Counted from the stretch's first letter, positions 1 to 9,373 are shown. The stretch is DNA of 64,000 bases from Bacteroidales bacterium (GCA_004557825.1 SFFL01000001.1:1-64000), one strand, 5' to 3'. The notes: generated by a model not told the origin, from the letters alone. Translations and numbers: made by a program.

Positions 1-1399
1 CGGTCCAGTGCCGCTCAATCTCTTCGAGCGAACGGCCGGTGGTTTCCGGTATATGGCGGTACATTATATATATGTAGGGCACACACATTGCGGCGAACAC
101 CAGGAAGGTGCCTGCCGGGGTGAGTGTGCTCAGCATCCAGGGGGTGAGCTGACCGATAAGGTATGTGCCGATCCAGAGAGCAAGCCCGGCTATCGACATT
201 GCCAACCCGCGAACTCTGGCGGGATACATCTCGGAAAGGAGCACGAATACCACTGCGCAAATCGACACGGCGCAGCAGAACACATAGGCCAGGAAGAAGA
301 AGAGCAGCCACAGGCTCGACACGCCCAGGGTGTTGCCCCACAGGAAGTAGGCGGCAATCAGCAGCAGCGACACTATCATACCGCTCACACCCCAGTAGAC
401 CAGCTGTTTGCGTCCTACCTTGTCGATAATCACCAGAGCAAGAACGGTGGTAAGGGTATTCACCAGACCCACCATCACCTGATAGAACAGTGAATCGCCC
501 TGCGAAAGTCCAGCATCCTCGAAAATCGACGGACCGTAGTAGAGCACGGCGTTGACGCCCATAAACTGCCCGAGGATGGCGATGCACACGCCGCAGACCA
601 CAGCCTTGAAGATGCCAGGGCGGAAAATCATAGAGATGCTTGAGGAAGCGTTGTCACTGAGCACCGATGCGGTGCAGTCGGCCTGCGCTTCGGCCTCGCG
701 GCGGTCGGAATAAATCCTCTGCAGAATCGACACAGCTTTCTCCCTTCGGCCGCGCTCCACGATAAGCCACTTCGGGCTTTCCGGCACGAAGAAGGCAATA
801 ATCAGGAAGAGCAGTGCGGGCACTGTCTCCATTCCAAGCATTCCGCGCCACGACTGACCAATGAAAAGAAGCCCGAATGTGGAGTCGGTGTTTGCACCCG
901 CATGGGCCACAGCATATTCCAGCAACTGGAAATTCACCAGATAGGCTCCGAGGAATCCGACGGTCACAGCAAGCTGATAGAGCGACACCAGTCGTCCGCG
1001 ATAACGGGGCACGGCCATCTCAGATATATACAGCGGCGACACAATCGACACCATGCCGATGCCCACGCCACCGATTATGCGATAAAGCACAAGCTGATTG
1101 AAATCTGCACACACCGCGCAGCCGGCTGCCGATGCGGTGAACAGCACCGCCGACAGAATCAGCACCGGTTTGCGCCCGAGCCGATCGCTGAGCACTCCGG
1201 CAACCGACACTCCGGCTATCGAGCCTATCAGCGCACAGCCCACATACCATCCCTGCTGCATGGCGTCGAGGGAGAATAATGTGCTCACATCTTTTATTGT
1301 GCCTGATATCACAGCCGTATCATAGCCAAAGAGGAATCCTCCCAATGCGGCCACTACAGATATGAATATCAGATATCCTATGTGCAATTCAGATTTCAT
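1..1399 (-). CDS. MFS sugar porter (XylE/AraE-like), 3' end cut by window edge
   Basis: Inner-membrane sugar:H+ symporter of the major facilitator superfamily, sugar porter family. Translating the minus strand from the ATG at 1399 gives an uninterrupted frame to base 1, about 466 residues without reaching a stop. Family marks are visible: a GGFLFGYD segment in TM1, GVLSDRLGRKP in the loop after TM2, PESPKWL before the central loop, GQFMGVNAVLYYGPSIF in TM7, DKVGRKQL after TM8, and an ETTGRSLEEIE tail equivalent to the PETKG motif, so only a few C-terminal residues are missing. It is divergent from the ROK regulator at 1483 and shares a short promoter region with it. A role in amino-sugar or hexose uptake alongside the nearby epimerase is inferred; the sugar cannot be read from sequence. 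Confidence 0.9.
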   Translation of the reverse strand, partial: MKSELHIGYLIFISVVAALGGFLFGYDTAVISGTIKDVSTLFSLDAMQQGWYVGCALIGSIAGVSVAGVLSDRLGRKPVLILSAVLFTASAAGCAVCADFNQLVLYRIIGGVGIGMVSIVSPLYISEMAVPRYRGRLVSLYQLAVTVGFLGAYLVNFQLLEYAVAHAGANTDSTFGLLFIGQSWRGMLGMETVPALLFLIIAFFVPESPKWLIVERGRREKAVSILQRIYSDRREAEAQADCTASVLSDNASSSISMIFRPGIFKAVVCGVCIAILGQFMGVNAVLYYGPSIFEDAGLSQGDSLFYQVMVGLVNTLTTVLALVIIDKVGRKQLVYWGVSGMIVSLLLIAAYFLWGNTLGVSSLWLLFFFLAYVFCCAVSICAVVFVLLSEMYPARVRGLAMSIAGLALWIGTYLIGQLTPWMLSTLTPAGTFLVFAAMCVPYIYIMYRHIPETTGRSLEEIERHWT

Positions 1400-1421
1400 C
1401 GTATTGTATTTAATAAAGCAA

Positions 1422-1453
1422 TTTGATTAATTGGTATATTATTACTAATTTTG
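1422..1453 (+). promoter_or_regulatory. Bacteroidetes-type promoter of the ROK gene
   Basis: TTTG at 1422-1425, a 20-bp spacer, then TAATTTTG at 1446-1453, matching the sigma-ABfr consensus TTTG-N19-20-TAnnTTTG. Transcription would start near 1460. This excludes the in-frame ATG at 1423 and favours the ATG at 1483 as start of the regulator. Confidence 0.75.
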
Positions 1454-1482
1454 CGTTAGTATTTCACTTTATCCTGCCTGCC

Positions 1483-2697
1483 ATGACAAGCCAACAGCCT
1501 TCCGGCACCCCGATGCAACTCAGCGAGAAGATTCTCCGGAGCATTTTGTCGCGCGAGAGTTTCTTCATCTCCGACATCGCCCGCGAGACCGACACGAGCC
1601 TTACCACCGCCATCAAGTATCTCAACCGGATGATACAGGATGGATATGTGGTGCCGCTCGACAAGCCTTCGGGCCAGGGGAAAGGGCGCCGCTCGGTGCG
1701 CTATGGCGTAAATCCGGGGTGCGCTTATTTCGTGGGCGTGGATGTGCAGAACTTCGGCCTGAGCATCGGGCTGATGAATTTCTCCGGCGAGATTATCAGA
1801 AGCACCACCGACAGCAGTTTCCGGTTTGAAAACACCTTCGGCGCACTGGAATATGTGTGCACTTCGGTTCTGCGCTTCATCGACGGGCTTGCACCGGACA
1901 TCGACAAGAGCCGCATCGCCACCGTGTGCATCGCCCTGTCGGGGCGCGTCAACACCCTCCGGGGCACAAGCGCCTCGATTTTCGCCTTTGAAAATCTCGG
2001 CGATCTATCGCTGGCCGACTTCTTCACCGAGCGCCTTGGCTATCCCGTAATTATCGAAAACGATACCAAGACCAAGGCCTGGGGCGAATACACCGCAGGG
2101 CTGTCGAAGCGGTTCTCCAACCTGCTTTACGTCAACATCTCCTGGGGTCTGGGCCTCTGCATCATCATCGACGGCAAGATATATCGCGGGATGAACGGCT
2201 TCTCCGGGGAGCTTGGTCATATCCACGCCTTCGACAATAATGTGATGTGCCACTGCGGCAAAAAGGGATGCCTCGAAACGGAAGTCTCCGGCCGCGCTGT
2301 GGCCCGGATTCTCACCGGGCACATTCTCGACGGAGAGAACTCCATCCTCTCGCCGGTGATAGCTGCCGGAAAAGAGATCACTATGGATGACATTATCCGC
2401 GCTCTCGACCAGGAGGACCCGCTCACTCAGGAAATCATCGACACCACCGGGCAGAAGCTCGGTGAGCAGATTGCCATGCTCATAAATCTGTTCAACCCCG
2501 AAGCCGTGGTAATCGGCGGCAGTATGGTCTGCACCGAGGTGAACTATCTGATGTATTCGCTGAAAATCAGCATCAACAAATACGCCCTGAAGATTATGAG
2601 CCGGGGAGTGGAGATTCTCACTTCGCGCCTGCGCGACAAAGCCGGAATCACCGGTGCCTGTATGCTGGCACGCCAGCACGCTTTCAAAGATCTATAG
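1483..2697 (+). CDS. ROK-family transcriptional regulator (NagC/XylR type)
   Basis: About 404 residues. The N-terminal ~75 residues form a winged helix (LSEKILRSILSRESFFISD... TSLTTAIKYLNRMIQDGYV). The rest is a ROK/ASKHA sugar-binding fold with a Gly-rich phosphate-like loop (VNISWGLGLCIIIDG), an ExGH-type segment (SGELGHIH) and the Cys-rich zinc motif CHCGKKGCLE. Such proteins repress sugar operons and release DNA on binding sugar or sugar phosphate. The start at 1483 is chosen because it lies downstream of the promoter at 1422-1453. It is divergent from the MFS porter and tail-to-tail with the epimerase, which ends 4 bp beyond its stop. It probably controls this amino-sugar or galactoside locus and itself; the effector is unknown. 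Confidence 0.85.
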   Translation: MTSQQPSGTPMQLSEKILRSILSRESFFISDIARETDTSLTTAIKYLNRMIQDGYVVPLDKPSGQGKGRRSVRYGVNPGCAYFVGVDVQNFGLSIGLMNFSGEIIRSTTDSSFRFENTFGALEYVCTSVLRFIDGLAPDIDKSRIATVCIALSGRVNTLRGTSASIFAFENLGDLSLADFFTERLGYPVIIENDTKTKAWGEYTAGLSKRFSNLLYVNISWGLGLCIIIDGKIYRGMNGFSGELGHIHAFDNNVMCHCGKKGCLETEVSGRAVARILTGHILDGENSILSPVIAAGKEITMDDIIRALDQEDPLTQEIIDTTGQKLGEQIAMLINLFNPEAVVIGGSMVCTEVNYLMYSLKISINKYALKIMSRGVEILTSRLRDKAGITGACMLARQHAFKDL

Positions 2698-2701
2698 TGC
2701 C

Positions 2702-3886
2702 TTACAGCTTGGCCAGTATGTCCTGACAAAGCATATAGGATTTCACCATCATACGCGGTATGTGGAACGGGCCTTTGTAGAGATTACCTTTTGCAGGCTG
2801 AGCCACGGTGCCGTCGCGGTGCAGGTAGCCATACCATTCACCCATCTCCTTGTCGGGGAAGTGAGCGTAGGTCCATTCGCTGATGCGCTGATGGCGATAG
2901 AGATAATCCTCATCACCGGTGGCGAGATAGGCATAAAGCGATGCTATGATTGTTTCGCACTGCGGCCACCAGAACTTCATATCCTGCGAATAGTCCTGCG
3001 GGGGGAGGTTGCGGCAGTCGCGGAAATTGATGATGCCGCCATACTGCTTGTCCCAGCCCCAGTCCCACGACCAGTTGAAAATCGTCAGAGCCATTTCGGT
3101 AAGTTCCGGATCCCAGCCGCGATAGCGCGATTCCTCCAGGAGGAACCAGGATGTCTCGATGCAATGACCGGGATTGATGGTGCGTGTGAGGTTAGTGTCG
3201 ATAAATTCGCCGTGCTCCCCTACCGTTTCGAGCAAAGCCTTGAATTCGGGGTGCATAAAGTAGCGGCGTAGCAGTTCGATGCTCTCGCTTATGCGGGCAG
3301 TCAGCGCCTCATCCTTGATGGCTCTGCGCAGGCAAGCACCCACATTGATAAGAATCATCACTATGCTGTGGCTCTTCAGCTTCACCTCCGGCTCAAACTT
3401 TGCAGGCAGATAATCGGGAGTGGAGAGGAAGCGCTGCACGTCGCGGAATACTTTAAGCGCCTTCTCAGCGTATGTGCGGTCGCCCGTGGCAATGCTGTAT
3501 TCGGCCATTGCAATGGCGGCAAACGTTTCCGAAAACACATAGCGGCGCTTGCGCAGGGGGCGTCCGTCAGCCGTTACCGAGAAATACATATGTCCGTCAT
3601 CATCGAAGCAATAGCGCTCGATAAAATCGAGAGTACTCTTGGCCATATCGAGCCAAAGCTGCTCGCGGGCAATGTTGTTGTAGGCAAATGCGCAGACAAA
3701 TGCGAAACGCCCCTGAAACCACACCGACTTGGTGCCGTCCATCAGCGAGCCGTCGCGGTCGACGCAGGTATATACACCGCCGTGCTCCTCGTCGAAGCCA
3801 TTCTTAGCCCAGAAAGGCATTATATCGGTAAGCAAATCCGACCTATAGCGCTCGGCCCATCCGGCGATATATTCTTTTACATCCAT
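2702..3886 (-). CDS. N-acylglucosamine 2-epimerase (AGE/RnBP family)
   Basis: 394 residues, the normal size for a cytoplasmic (alpha/alpha)6-barrel AGE epimerase interconverting N-acetylmannosamine and N-acetylglucosamine. Visible family segments are WFQGRF near residue 58, NPGHCIETSWFLLEE near residue 240 and KGPFHIPRMM near the C-terminus, supplying the catalytic His pair. The PGH...E.WFLL and FHIPR segments resemble RnBP-type enzymes more than cellobiose 2-epimerases. In Bacteroides fragilis an enzyme of this family acts with an MFS transporter in sialic acid use (NanLET). Here an MFS porter and a ROK regulator are adjacent, but no neuraminate lyase is in the window, so sialate use is only a possibility. 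Confidence 0.8.
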   Translation of the reverse strand: MDVKEYIAGWAERYRSDLLTDIMPFWAKNGFDEEHGGVYTCVDRDGSLMDGTKSVWFQGRFAFVCAFAYNNIAREQLWLDMAKSTLDFIERYCFDDDGHMYFSVTADGRPLRKRRYVFSETFAAIAMAEYSIATGDRTYAEKALKVFRDVQRFLSTPDYLPAKFEPEVKLKSHSIVMILINVGACLRRAIKDEALTARISESIELLRRYFMHPEFKALLETVGEHGEFIDTNLTRTINPGHCIETSWFLLEESRYRGWDPELTEMALTIFNWSWDWGWDKQYGGIINFRDCRNLPPQDYSQDMKFWWPQCETIIASLYAYLATGDEDYLYRHQRISEWTYAHFPDKEMGEWYGYLHRDGTVAQPAKGNLYKGPFHIPRMMVKSYMLCQDILAKL

Positions 3887-4250
3887 AAATCGCAGAATTG
3901 ATAATTTAATAGGTTTATTACTTAAATCGGTTATTTACGCCGGATTTTAATTAAGTTAATCAATAAACCGGCTATACAAATGTAATCAAGATTTCTCCGC
4001 GCCACAACCGCCAGGCTGAATAAATCTATTATTAAAGCACGGTTTAATAAATAGCATCAGATATCAGGCTTATTTAATCTTGCAGGTTTAGTATATGCGC
4101 CGACATAGGAGCATATTTATTACGCGAGGTTTTATTTCCGTGATTTGAAAAAAATTTCATATCTTTGCATCGCTATGTCAAACCGGGCACACAACAATTT
4201 GTGCCAACTTCGATATTTTTTACCTCATAAATAAATTCAAGCACTTATCC
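3887..4250. other. A+T-rich intergenic region between epimerase and alpha-galactosidase genes
   Basis: No credible gene. It holds the divergent upstream regions of the epimerase (minus) and GH36 (plus) genes. TATCTTTG at 4160-4167 is a good -7 element for GH36, but no clear TTTG lies 19-20 bp upstream. Several TTTAATA/GGTTTATT-like words near 3905-3920, 3961-3970 and 4040-4053 resemble a word next to the ROK promoter and could be regulator sites. Confidence 0.5.
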
Positions 4251-6506
4251 ATGAAAAGATCAATGCTCCTCGCGGCAGTTGCCTGTTCAGCCCTTGTGCT
4301 GTCGGCTGCGCCCGCGAAATCCGACCCCGCTGCTAAAGCGCCCAAACCTGTAAAAACCGCTGCTATGGCCGAGGCCGGAAAAACCATCCGTATCGCCACC
4401 GACAACACCGACCTGATCCTGAAGGTGGGCGACAACGGCCGTGTCTATCAGACCTATTTCGGCCCCAAACTGCGCCACGAATCAGATATCGCCCTCCCCG
4501 GACTGAACCAGTACGGGTCAACCGACGGCGCCCTGTCGGCCCGCGGATGGGAAGCATACGCAACCGCCGGCAACGAAGCGTTCTTTGAGCCGGCACTCGG
4601 CATCGTTCACGCCGACGGCAATATGTCGACCTATCTCTACTACACCGGTTCCACCACCGAGGCTGTGCCCGGCGGCACACATACCCGCGTGATGCTCAAA
4701 GATGACACATACCCCGTAAATGTCACCCTCAACTATGTGGCATATCCCAAGGAGAATGTGTTCAAGACCTGGACCGAAATCTCGCACTCCGAGAAAAAGC
4801 CGATCAGTCTCTGGCAGTATGCTTCCGGTATGCTCTACTTCTCCGACCCGGAATACTGGCTCACAGAATTCTCCGGCGACTGGGCTTTTGAGGCTCAGAT
4901 GAGCAGCCAGCCTCTGAAATTCGGCAAAAAAATCGTTGAGACCAAGCTTGGCAGCCGCGCCAATATGTATGCCTCCCCCTTCTTTGAGGTTGGTATTGGC
5001 GGCCCGGTTAAGGAACATAGCGGAGAAGTGCTGCTCGGCACAATCGGCTGGACCGGCAACTGGCGCTTCACCTTCGAGGTTGACAACGCCGGTTATCTGC
5101 GCGTTATCCCCTCCATCAACCCCTACGCCTCAAACTATCAGCTGAAAGCCAACGAAACTTTCACCACTCCCGAATTCATCTTCACCCTGAGCTACGACGG
5201 CGCTTCGCAAGGCTCCCGCAATCTCCACAACTGGGCGCGCCGCTACAGCCTCAAGGATGGCATGGGCGACCGTATGACCCTGCTGAACAACTGGGAAAAC
5301 ACCTACTTTGATTTCGACCAGGACAAGCTCGGTGCTCTTATGCACGAAGCCCGCCATCTGGGCGTGGATATGTTCCTGCTCGACGACGGCTGGTTCGGCA
5401 ATAAATACCCCCGCAAGGATGACCACGCCGGCCTGGGCGACTGGGAGGTGACTCACAACAAGATTCCCGGCGGAATCAAGGCGCTCACCGACTCGGCAAA
5501 AGTGGCCGGTGTGAAGTTCGGCATCTGGATTGAGCCGGAGATGGTCAACCCCAAGAGCGAGCTCTATGAGAAGCACCCCGACTGGGTGATTGAACAGCCT
5601 AACCGCGAGACTTATTACTACCGCAATCAGCTCGTGCTCGACCTGAGCAACCCGCAGGTGCAGGATTATGTTTTCGGCATTGTCGACAAAATCCTTTCCG
5701 AGAATCCCGATGTGGCTTACTTCAAATGGGACTGCAACTCACCCATCACCAACGTTTACTCCCCCTATTGCAAAGACAAGCAGGGCAACCTTTACGTCGA
5801 CCATGTACGCGGCGTCTACAATGTGCTCAAACGCATCCAGGAGAAATATCCCGACCATCCTATGATGCTCTGCTCGGGTGGCGGCGGCCGCAGCGACTAT
5901 GAAGCGCTGAAATATTTCACCGAATTCTGGTGCTCCGACAACACCGACCCCGTGACCCGCGCCTACATCCAGTGGGGCTTCTCGCAGATCTTCCCCGCCA
6001 AGGCTATGGCCGCTCACGTAACCAGCTGGAACAAAAATACCTCGGTGAAATTCCGCACCGATATGGCGTCGATGTGCCGTCTGGGCTTCGACATCGGTCT
6101 TAAGGAACTCTCTCCCGACGAAATCGAATACTGCCGCGAAGCCGTGGCCAACTGGAAGCGCCTCACTCCCGCCATTATGGACGGCCAGCAGTATCGCCTC
6201 ATTTCCCCCTACGAAACCAACCATATGGCAGTAGAATATGTGGCCGACGGCGCCGACAAGGCAGTACTCTTCGGCTATGACCTCACACCCAAATTCGGCG
6301 AAAAACTGCCGTTTGTAAAACTGCAGGGTCTCGACCCCGACAAGCGCTACCGCCTGGAGGAAATCAACCTTATGCCCGGCACAAAATCTAAGTTCCCCGA
6401 GAATGGCAAGACCTTCACCGGCGACTACCTGATGAAGCAAGGCGTCGACCTCTTCACCCGAGGCACCAACGTTTCGCGCGTCATCGAGCTCTCCGCCGTA
6501 AACTAA
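4251..6506 (+). CDS. secreted GH36 alpha-galactosidase
   Basis: 751 residues with a signal peptide (MKRSMLLAAVACSALVLSAAP), so periplasmic or exported. It hydrolyses terminal alpha-galactosides such as raffinose, stachyose or melibiose. The N-terminal half is the beta-sandwich and the catalytic TIM barrel begins near residue 350. LLDDGWFG (~378), FGIWIEPEMVNP (~425), YFKWDCN with the probable nucleophile Asp (~494) and FWCSDNTDP with the acid/base Asp (~563) are the GH36 signature segments. The start is the first ATG after the -7 element at 4160 and gives the signal peptide directly. A rho-independent terminator follows the stop. The neighbouring ROK regulator and MFS porter suggest one sugar-use locus. 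Confidence 0.92.
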   Translation: MKRSMLLAAVACSALVLSAAPAKSDPAAKAPKPVKTAAMAEAGKTIRIATDNTDLILKVGDNGRVYQTYFGPKLRHESDIALPGLNQYGSTDGALSARGWEAYATAGNEAFFEPALGIVHADGNMSTYLYYTGSTTEAVPGGTHTRVMLKDDTYPVNVTLNYVAYPKENVFKTWTEISHSEKKPISLWQYASGMLYFSDPEYWLTEFSGDWAFEAQMSSQPLKFGKKIVETKLGSRANMYASPFFEVGIGGPVKEHSGEVLLGTIGWTGNWRFTFEVDNAGYLRVIPSINPYASNYQLKANETFTTPEFIFTLSYDGASQGSRNLHNWARRYSLKDGMGDRMTLLNNWENTYFDFDQDKLGALMHEARHLGVDMFLLDDGWFGNKYPRKDDHAGLGDWEVTHNKIPGGIKALTDSAKVAGVKFGIWIEPEMVNPKSELYEKHPDWVIEQPNRETYYYRNQLVLDLSNPQVQDYVFGIVDKILSENPDVAYFKWDCNSPITNVYSPYCKDKQGNLYVDHVRGVYNVLKRIQEKYPDHPMMLCSGGGGRSDYEALKYFTEFWCSDNTDPVTRAYIQWGFSQIFPAKAMAAHVTSWNKNTSVKFRTDMASMCRLGFDIGLKELSPDEIEYCREAVANWKRLTPAIMDGQQYRLISPYETNHMAVEYVADGADKAVLFGYDLTPKFGEKLPFVKLQGLDPDKRYRLEEINLMPGTKSKFPENGKTFTGDYLMKQGVDLFTRGTNVSRVIELSAVN

Positions 6507-6548
6507 TCCCCACCTAGGCAGTGAAGTACCCCATTGTTGCATCCTATA

Positions 6549-6597
6549 TATCCCGTGTCATCCGCGCCTTGCGGAATGGCACGGGATATTTTTGTTA
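6549..6597 (+). terminator. rho-independent terminator after GH36 gene
   Basis: Near-perfect long hairpin: TATCCCGTG...TCCGC at 6549-6565 pairs with GCGGA...CACGGGATA ending at 6588, followed by a T-rich run (6587-6597). Confidence 0.85.
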
Positions 6598-6621
6598 TTT
6601 GCCTAATAATTCGTAAATTTG
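6591..6621 (+). promoter_or_regulatory. Bacteroidetes-type promoter upstream of the BMP-like pseudogene
   Basis: TTTG at 6591-6594, exactly 19 bp, TAAATTTG at 6614-6621. It overlaps the T-tract of the preceding terminator. Transcription near 6628 would exclude the upstream ATG codons at 6534 and 6576. Confidence 0.75.
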
Positions 6622-6626
6622 CGCTT

Positions 6627-7378
6627 GTGGTAAAGTTAGCAAAACATCGCATCGGCCAATCCTATCGCTTTGCTTGCAAGTATATATGCCTTTATATATG
6701 CTTCGCTGCCTTTATAGCTGCTACCCTCACTGCGTGTAGCAATGATACCGAAACCGAACCACAGCCCGCTCAACCGATTCAGCCCCAGATAGTTTTCCTG
6801 TTTTCACCGGGCGGTCTGGGTGATATGAGCTACAACGACCGCATCCTCGAAGGCGTACAGCAGTTTAAAAGCGCCAACCCCGAAATCGACACATACATTT
6901 ATTCCCCCAATTCGCTCGACGAGGCTGAAAAGATATTCTCCGACTGGCTTGTAAGGCCGGAGAGCAGCATTCCCGTGCTGTTTGTACTTGCAAGCAGTGA
7001 TTACGAGCCGATGGCCGACAAGCACCTTGCCAAGCAGGAACTCGCCGCCAACAAAAGCATTCTTCTCTTCGAGAGCCGCAGGCAATACAGCCACGAGCGC
7101 ATCCACACCTTCCAGATTTCAATGTATGGCGCTTCATATCTTGCCGGAGTCACCGCAGCACACTGCGTCCCCGATAGCAAAAGCCTTATCGTTCTGGCAA
7201 ACAACTCCGACGGCCCCACCGCCATCGCCAAGGATGGCTTTCTCAAAGGGTATGGTGCGCCGTGCGCGAAGCCATTTTCAATGCTTTCCGAGCCAACGGC
7301 ATCCAGGCAGCTACCTTTCTTCAGCTCATCGACTCGAAAAGCACCGACTCATTTATGACCGGCCGGAAGCCACAATAA
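6627..7378 (+). pseudogene. decayed BMP/Med-family substrate-binding lipoprotein
   Basis: The frame carries a lipoprotein signal ending at LTAC, then a periplasmic-binding-protein-like domain (IVFLFSPGGLGDMSYNDRILEG... ISMYGASYLAGVTAAH) resembling the basic membrane protein family, whose members bind nucleosides or other ligands. After residues FLKGYGA the frame breaks. Reading from 7262 two frames away continues sensibly as VREAIFNAFRANGIQAATF to a stop at 7376-7378. The break is explained by an extra GC dinucleotide in ggtgcgccgtgcgc (about 7257-7261). No in-frame ATG lies between the promoter and the lipobox; GTG at 6627 is the only nearby candidate. The product would also stop short of a full binding protein. 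Probably non-functional, unless the frameshift is a sequencing error. Confidence 0.65.
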
Positions 7379-7415
7379 TATTTCAAGCCACGAAAAACTC
7401 TGTTTACCTATAGAT

Positions 7416-8507
7416 ATGACTAACACACAAGAAATTCTGAAGCAGTTCGGAATCGAGGTGGATGCCGATGCCATCCGTCCGCTTGGCAGCGGTCTGATCA
7501 ACGACACCTTCCGCGTCACCACACCCTGCAACGACACCCCCGATTATGTGCTTCAGCGCATCAACCACGCCATTTTCACCGATGTGGACTGCCTGCAGCG
7601 CAATATCGAGGCTGCTACCAATCACATCCGTCGCAAACTTGAGGCCAAGGGCACTCCCGACATCGCCCGCCACTGTCTGCGCTTCCTGCAGGTGCCTTCC
7701 ACCGGAAAGACATATTACTACGACGGCAACTCCTACTGGCGCGTGATGGAATTTATCCCCGACGCATACACCTACGATGCCGTCACTCCGGAGTACGCCT
7801 ACTACGCCGGCCTGGGGTTCGGCGACTTTGAGAGTATGCTGGCCGACATTCCCGAAAAATTAGAGGAGAGCATTCCCGACTTCCACAATATGGAGCTGCG
7901 TCTGCGCCAGCTTGAAGAAGCCATCGCCGCCGACAAAGCCGGGCGCGTAGCCGGGGTGGCCGACCTGATTGAGCAGCTGCGCAGCCGCGCCGACCACGCC
8001 TGTCTGGCCGAACGTCTGCATCGCGAAGGGAAGCTTCCCAAGCGCATCTGCCACTGCGACACAAAGATCAACAATATGCTCTTCGATGCCGACGGCAATA
8101 TCCTCTGTGTGATTGACCTTGACACCCTGATGCCATCGTTTGTGTTCTCCGACTTCGGCGACTTTATGCGCACTGCCGCCAACACCGCTGCCGAGGATGA
8201 GCCGAACACCGACCTTGTCAACTTCAATATGGAGGTGTTCGAAGCCTTCACCCGAGGCTACCTGCAGAGTGCCGGTGGATTCCTCACCGACGTAGAAATC
8301 GAAAATCTCCCCTACGCCGCCGAGCGCTTCGCCTATATGCAGGCAATCCGCTTCCTTGCCGATTATCTCAACGGCGACACATATTATAAAATACAGTACC
8401 CTGAGCACAATCTGGTGCGCACCCGCGCACAGTTCAAGCTGCTGCAGTCAATCGATCAGCACCTCGACGAGATGAAGGCCGTGGTCGACAAATACCGCAA
8501 GAAATGA
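7416..8507 (+). CDS. APH-fold sugar kinase (N-acetylhexosamine 1-kinase-like)
   Basis: 363 residues, cytoplasmic, aminoglycoside-phosphotransferase/choline-kinase fold. GSGLINDTFRV (~27) is the nucleotide loop, HCDTKINNMLFD (~217) is the Brenner-type catalytic loop with Asp and Asn, and VIDLDTLMP (~235) is the metal-binding DxD region. The length and the CDTKINN loop resemble bifidobacterial NahK, which phosphorylates GlcNAc or GalNAc at C1, and the N-acetylhexosamine theme of the surroundings (epimerase, GH20 further on) fits. The family also includes unrelated small-molecule kinases, so the substrate is inferred. Its stop overlaps the start of the next gene by ATGA, showing co-transcription. 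Confidence 0.65.
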   Translation: MTNTQEILKQFGIEVDADAIRPLGSGLINDTFRVTTPCNDTPDYVLQRINHAIFTDVDCLQRNIEAATNHIRRKLEAKGTPDIARHCLRFLQVPSTGKTYYYDGNSYWRVMEFIPDAYTYDAVTPEYAYYAGLGFGDFESMLADIPEKLEESIPDFHNMELRLRQLEEAIAADKAGRVAGVADLIEQLRSRADHACLAERLHREGKLPKRICHCDTKINNMLFDADGNILCVIDLDTLMPSFVFSDFGDFMRTAANTAAEDEPNTDLVNFNMEVFEAFTRGYLQSAGGFLTDVEIENLPYAAERFAYMQAIRFLADYLNGDTYYKIQYPEHNLVRTRAQFKLLQSIDQHLDEMKAVVDKYRKK

Positions 8508-9160
8508 GCAAGCCTGCAATCGAAGTTGAGTTTATAGCCAAGCGCCCGTCAGATGCTGCCGGTGTAGCCGCAGCGCTGGATGCCGCCGGGGTAAAGCCGG
8601 TGACACTCGACATCGCCAACTGGAGCGACACTTATCCCTACAAGCCCATTGTAAGCTTCCGTCTGGCCCATACCGGCAATTCCATCCTCATCTCCTGGAA
8701 TTGCGATGAAGATACCGTGCGCGGCGTGGCTGATGACAACGGCGCTGTATGGGAAGACTCCTGCGTGGAATTCTTCATCTCCTTCGACGGAGGCGAATCA
8801 TATTATAATATTGAGTGCAACTGCCGCGGCGGCAAGCTGTGCGGCTACGGCAAAGGGCACGAGAACCGTGTCCGTGCTGCCGCAAATGTGCTCAACAGAT
8901 TCGACGTGGCCGTGTCGATGGGGCGCGACGCCTTCGACACCCGCAAGGCCGAAGGCCCCTGGCAGATGTCGATGATTATTCCGCTCTCGGTCTTCACTCA
9001 CGGTGCCCCCGCCAATCTGCGCGGCATCACCGCCGACGCCAACTTCTACAAGTGCGGCGACGCCCTTCCGCGGCCCCACTTCCTGAGCTGGAGCAAGGTA
9101 GAAACACCCCTGCCCAATTTCCACCGCCCCGAATTCTTCGGCCATTTACATTTCAAGTAA
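8504..9160 (+). CDS. CBM9-like (carbohydrate-binding family 9-like) protein
   Basis: 218 residues without a signal peptide. A DOMON/CBM9-type beta-sandwich is suggested by DTYPYKPIVSFRLAHT, the WEDSCVEFFISFDGG strand pair and YYNIECN, which are characteristic of the Bacteroidetes 'carbohydrate-binding family 9-like' group. It overlaps the preceding kinase gene by 4 bp (ATGA), so the two are translationally coupled and probably act on the same sugar. No catalytic residues can be assigned. Absence of an export signal is unusual for a CBM and argues for a cytoplasmic role. Confidence 0.65.
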   Translation: MSKPAIEVEFIAKRPSDAAGVAAALDAAGVKPVTLDIANWSDTYPYKPIVSFRLAHTGNSILISWNCDEDTVRGVADDNGAVWEDSCVEFFISFDGGESYYNIECNCRGGKLCGYGKGHENRVRAAANVLNRFDVAVSMGRDAFDTRKAEGPWQMSMIIPLSVFTHGAPANLRGITADANFYKCGDALPRPHFLSWSKVETPLPNFHRPEFFGHLHFK

Positions 9161-9189
9161 TCACCACCTTAGAATACTTATTTACAAAT

Positions 9190-9216
9190 ACGCACGGCTC
9201 GGAAGGGCTGTGCGTC
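9190..9216 (+). terminator. probable terminator after the kinase/CBM9-like operon
   Basis: Hairpin ACGCACGGC...GCTGTGCGT with one G:T pair, followed by a weak T-rich stretch. Confidence 0.5.
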
Positions 9217-9373
9217 CTTGCTTGTAATCATCGTATTTCAAGCCATTTCTCAAATTTTTGAACAAGATATAAGGTGCTTCGCAAACCTATTTGTCTGCAA
9301 TTTTGTTAAAAATTTAGAATCCGATAGAAAATCGGCAAAACTGAATTTTAACAATCTAAAAAACTTAACAAAT

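Noticed and set aside
6534..6640. Start of the BMP-like lipoprotein at the upstream ATG (6534)
   Set aside because: That stretch overlaps the GH36 terminator and lies upstream of the gene's own promoter.
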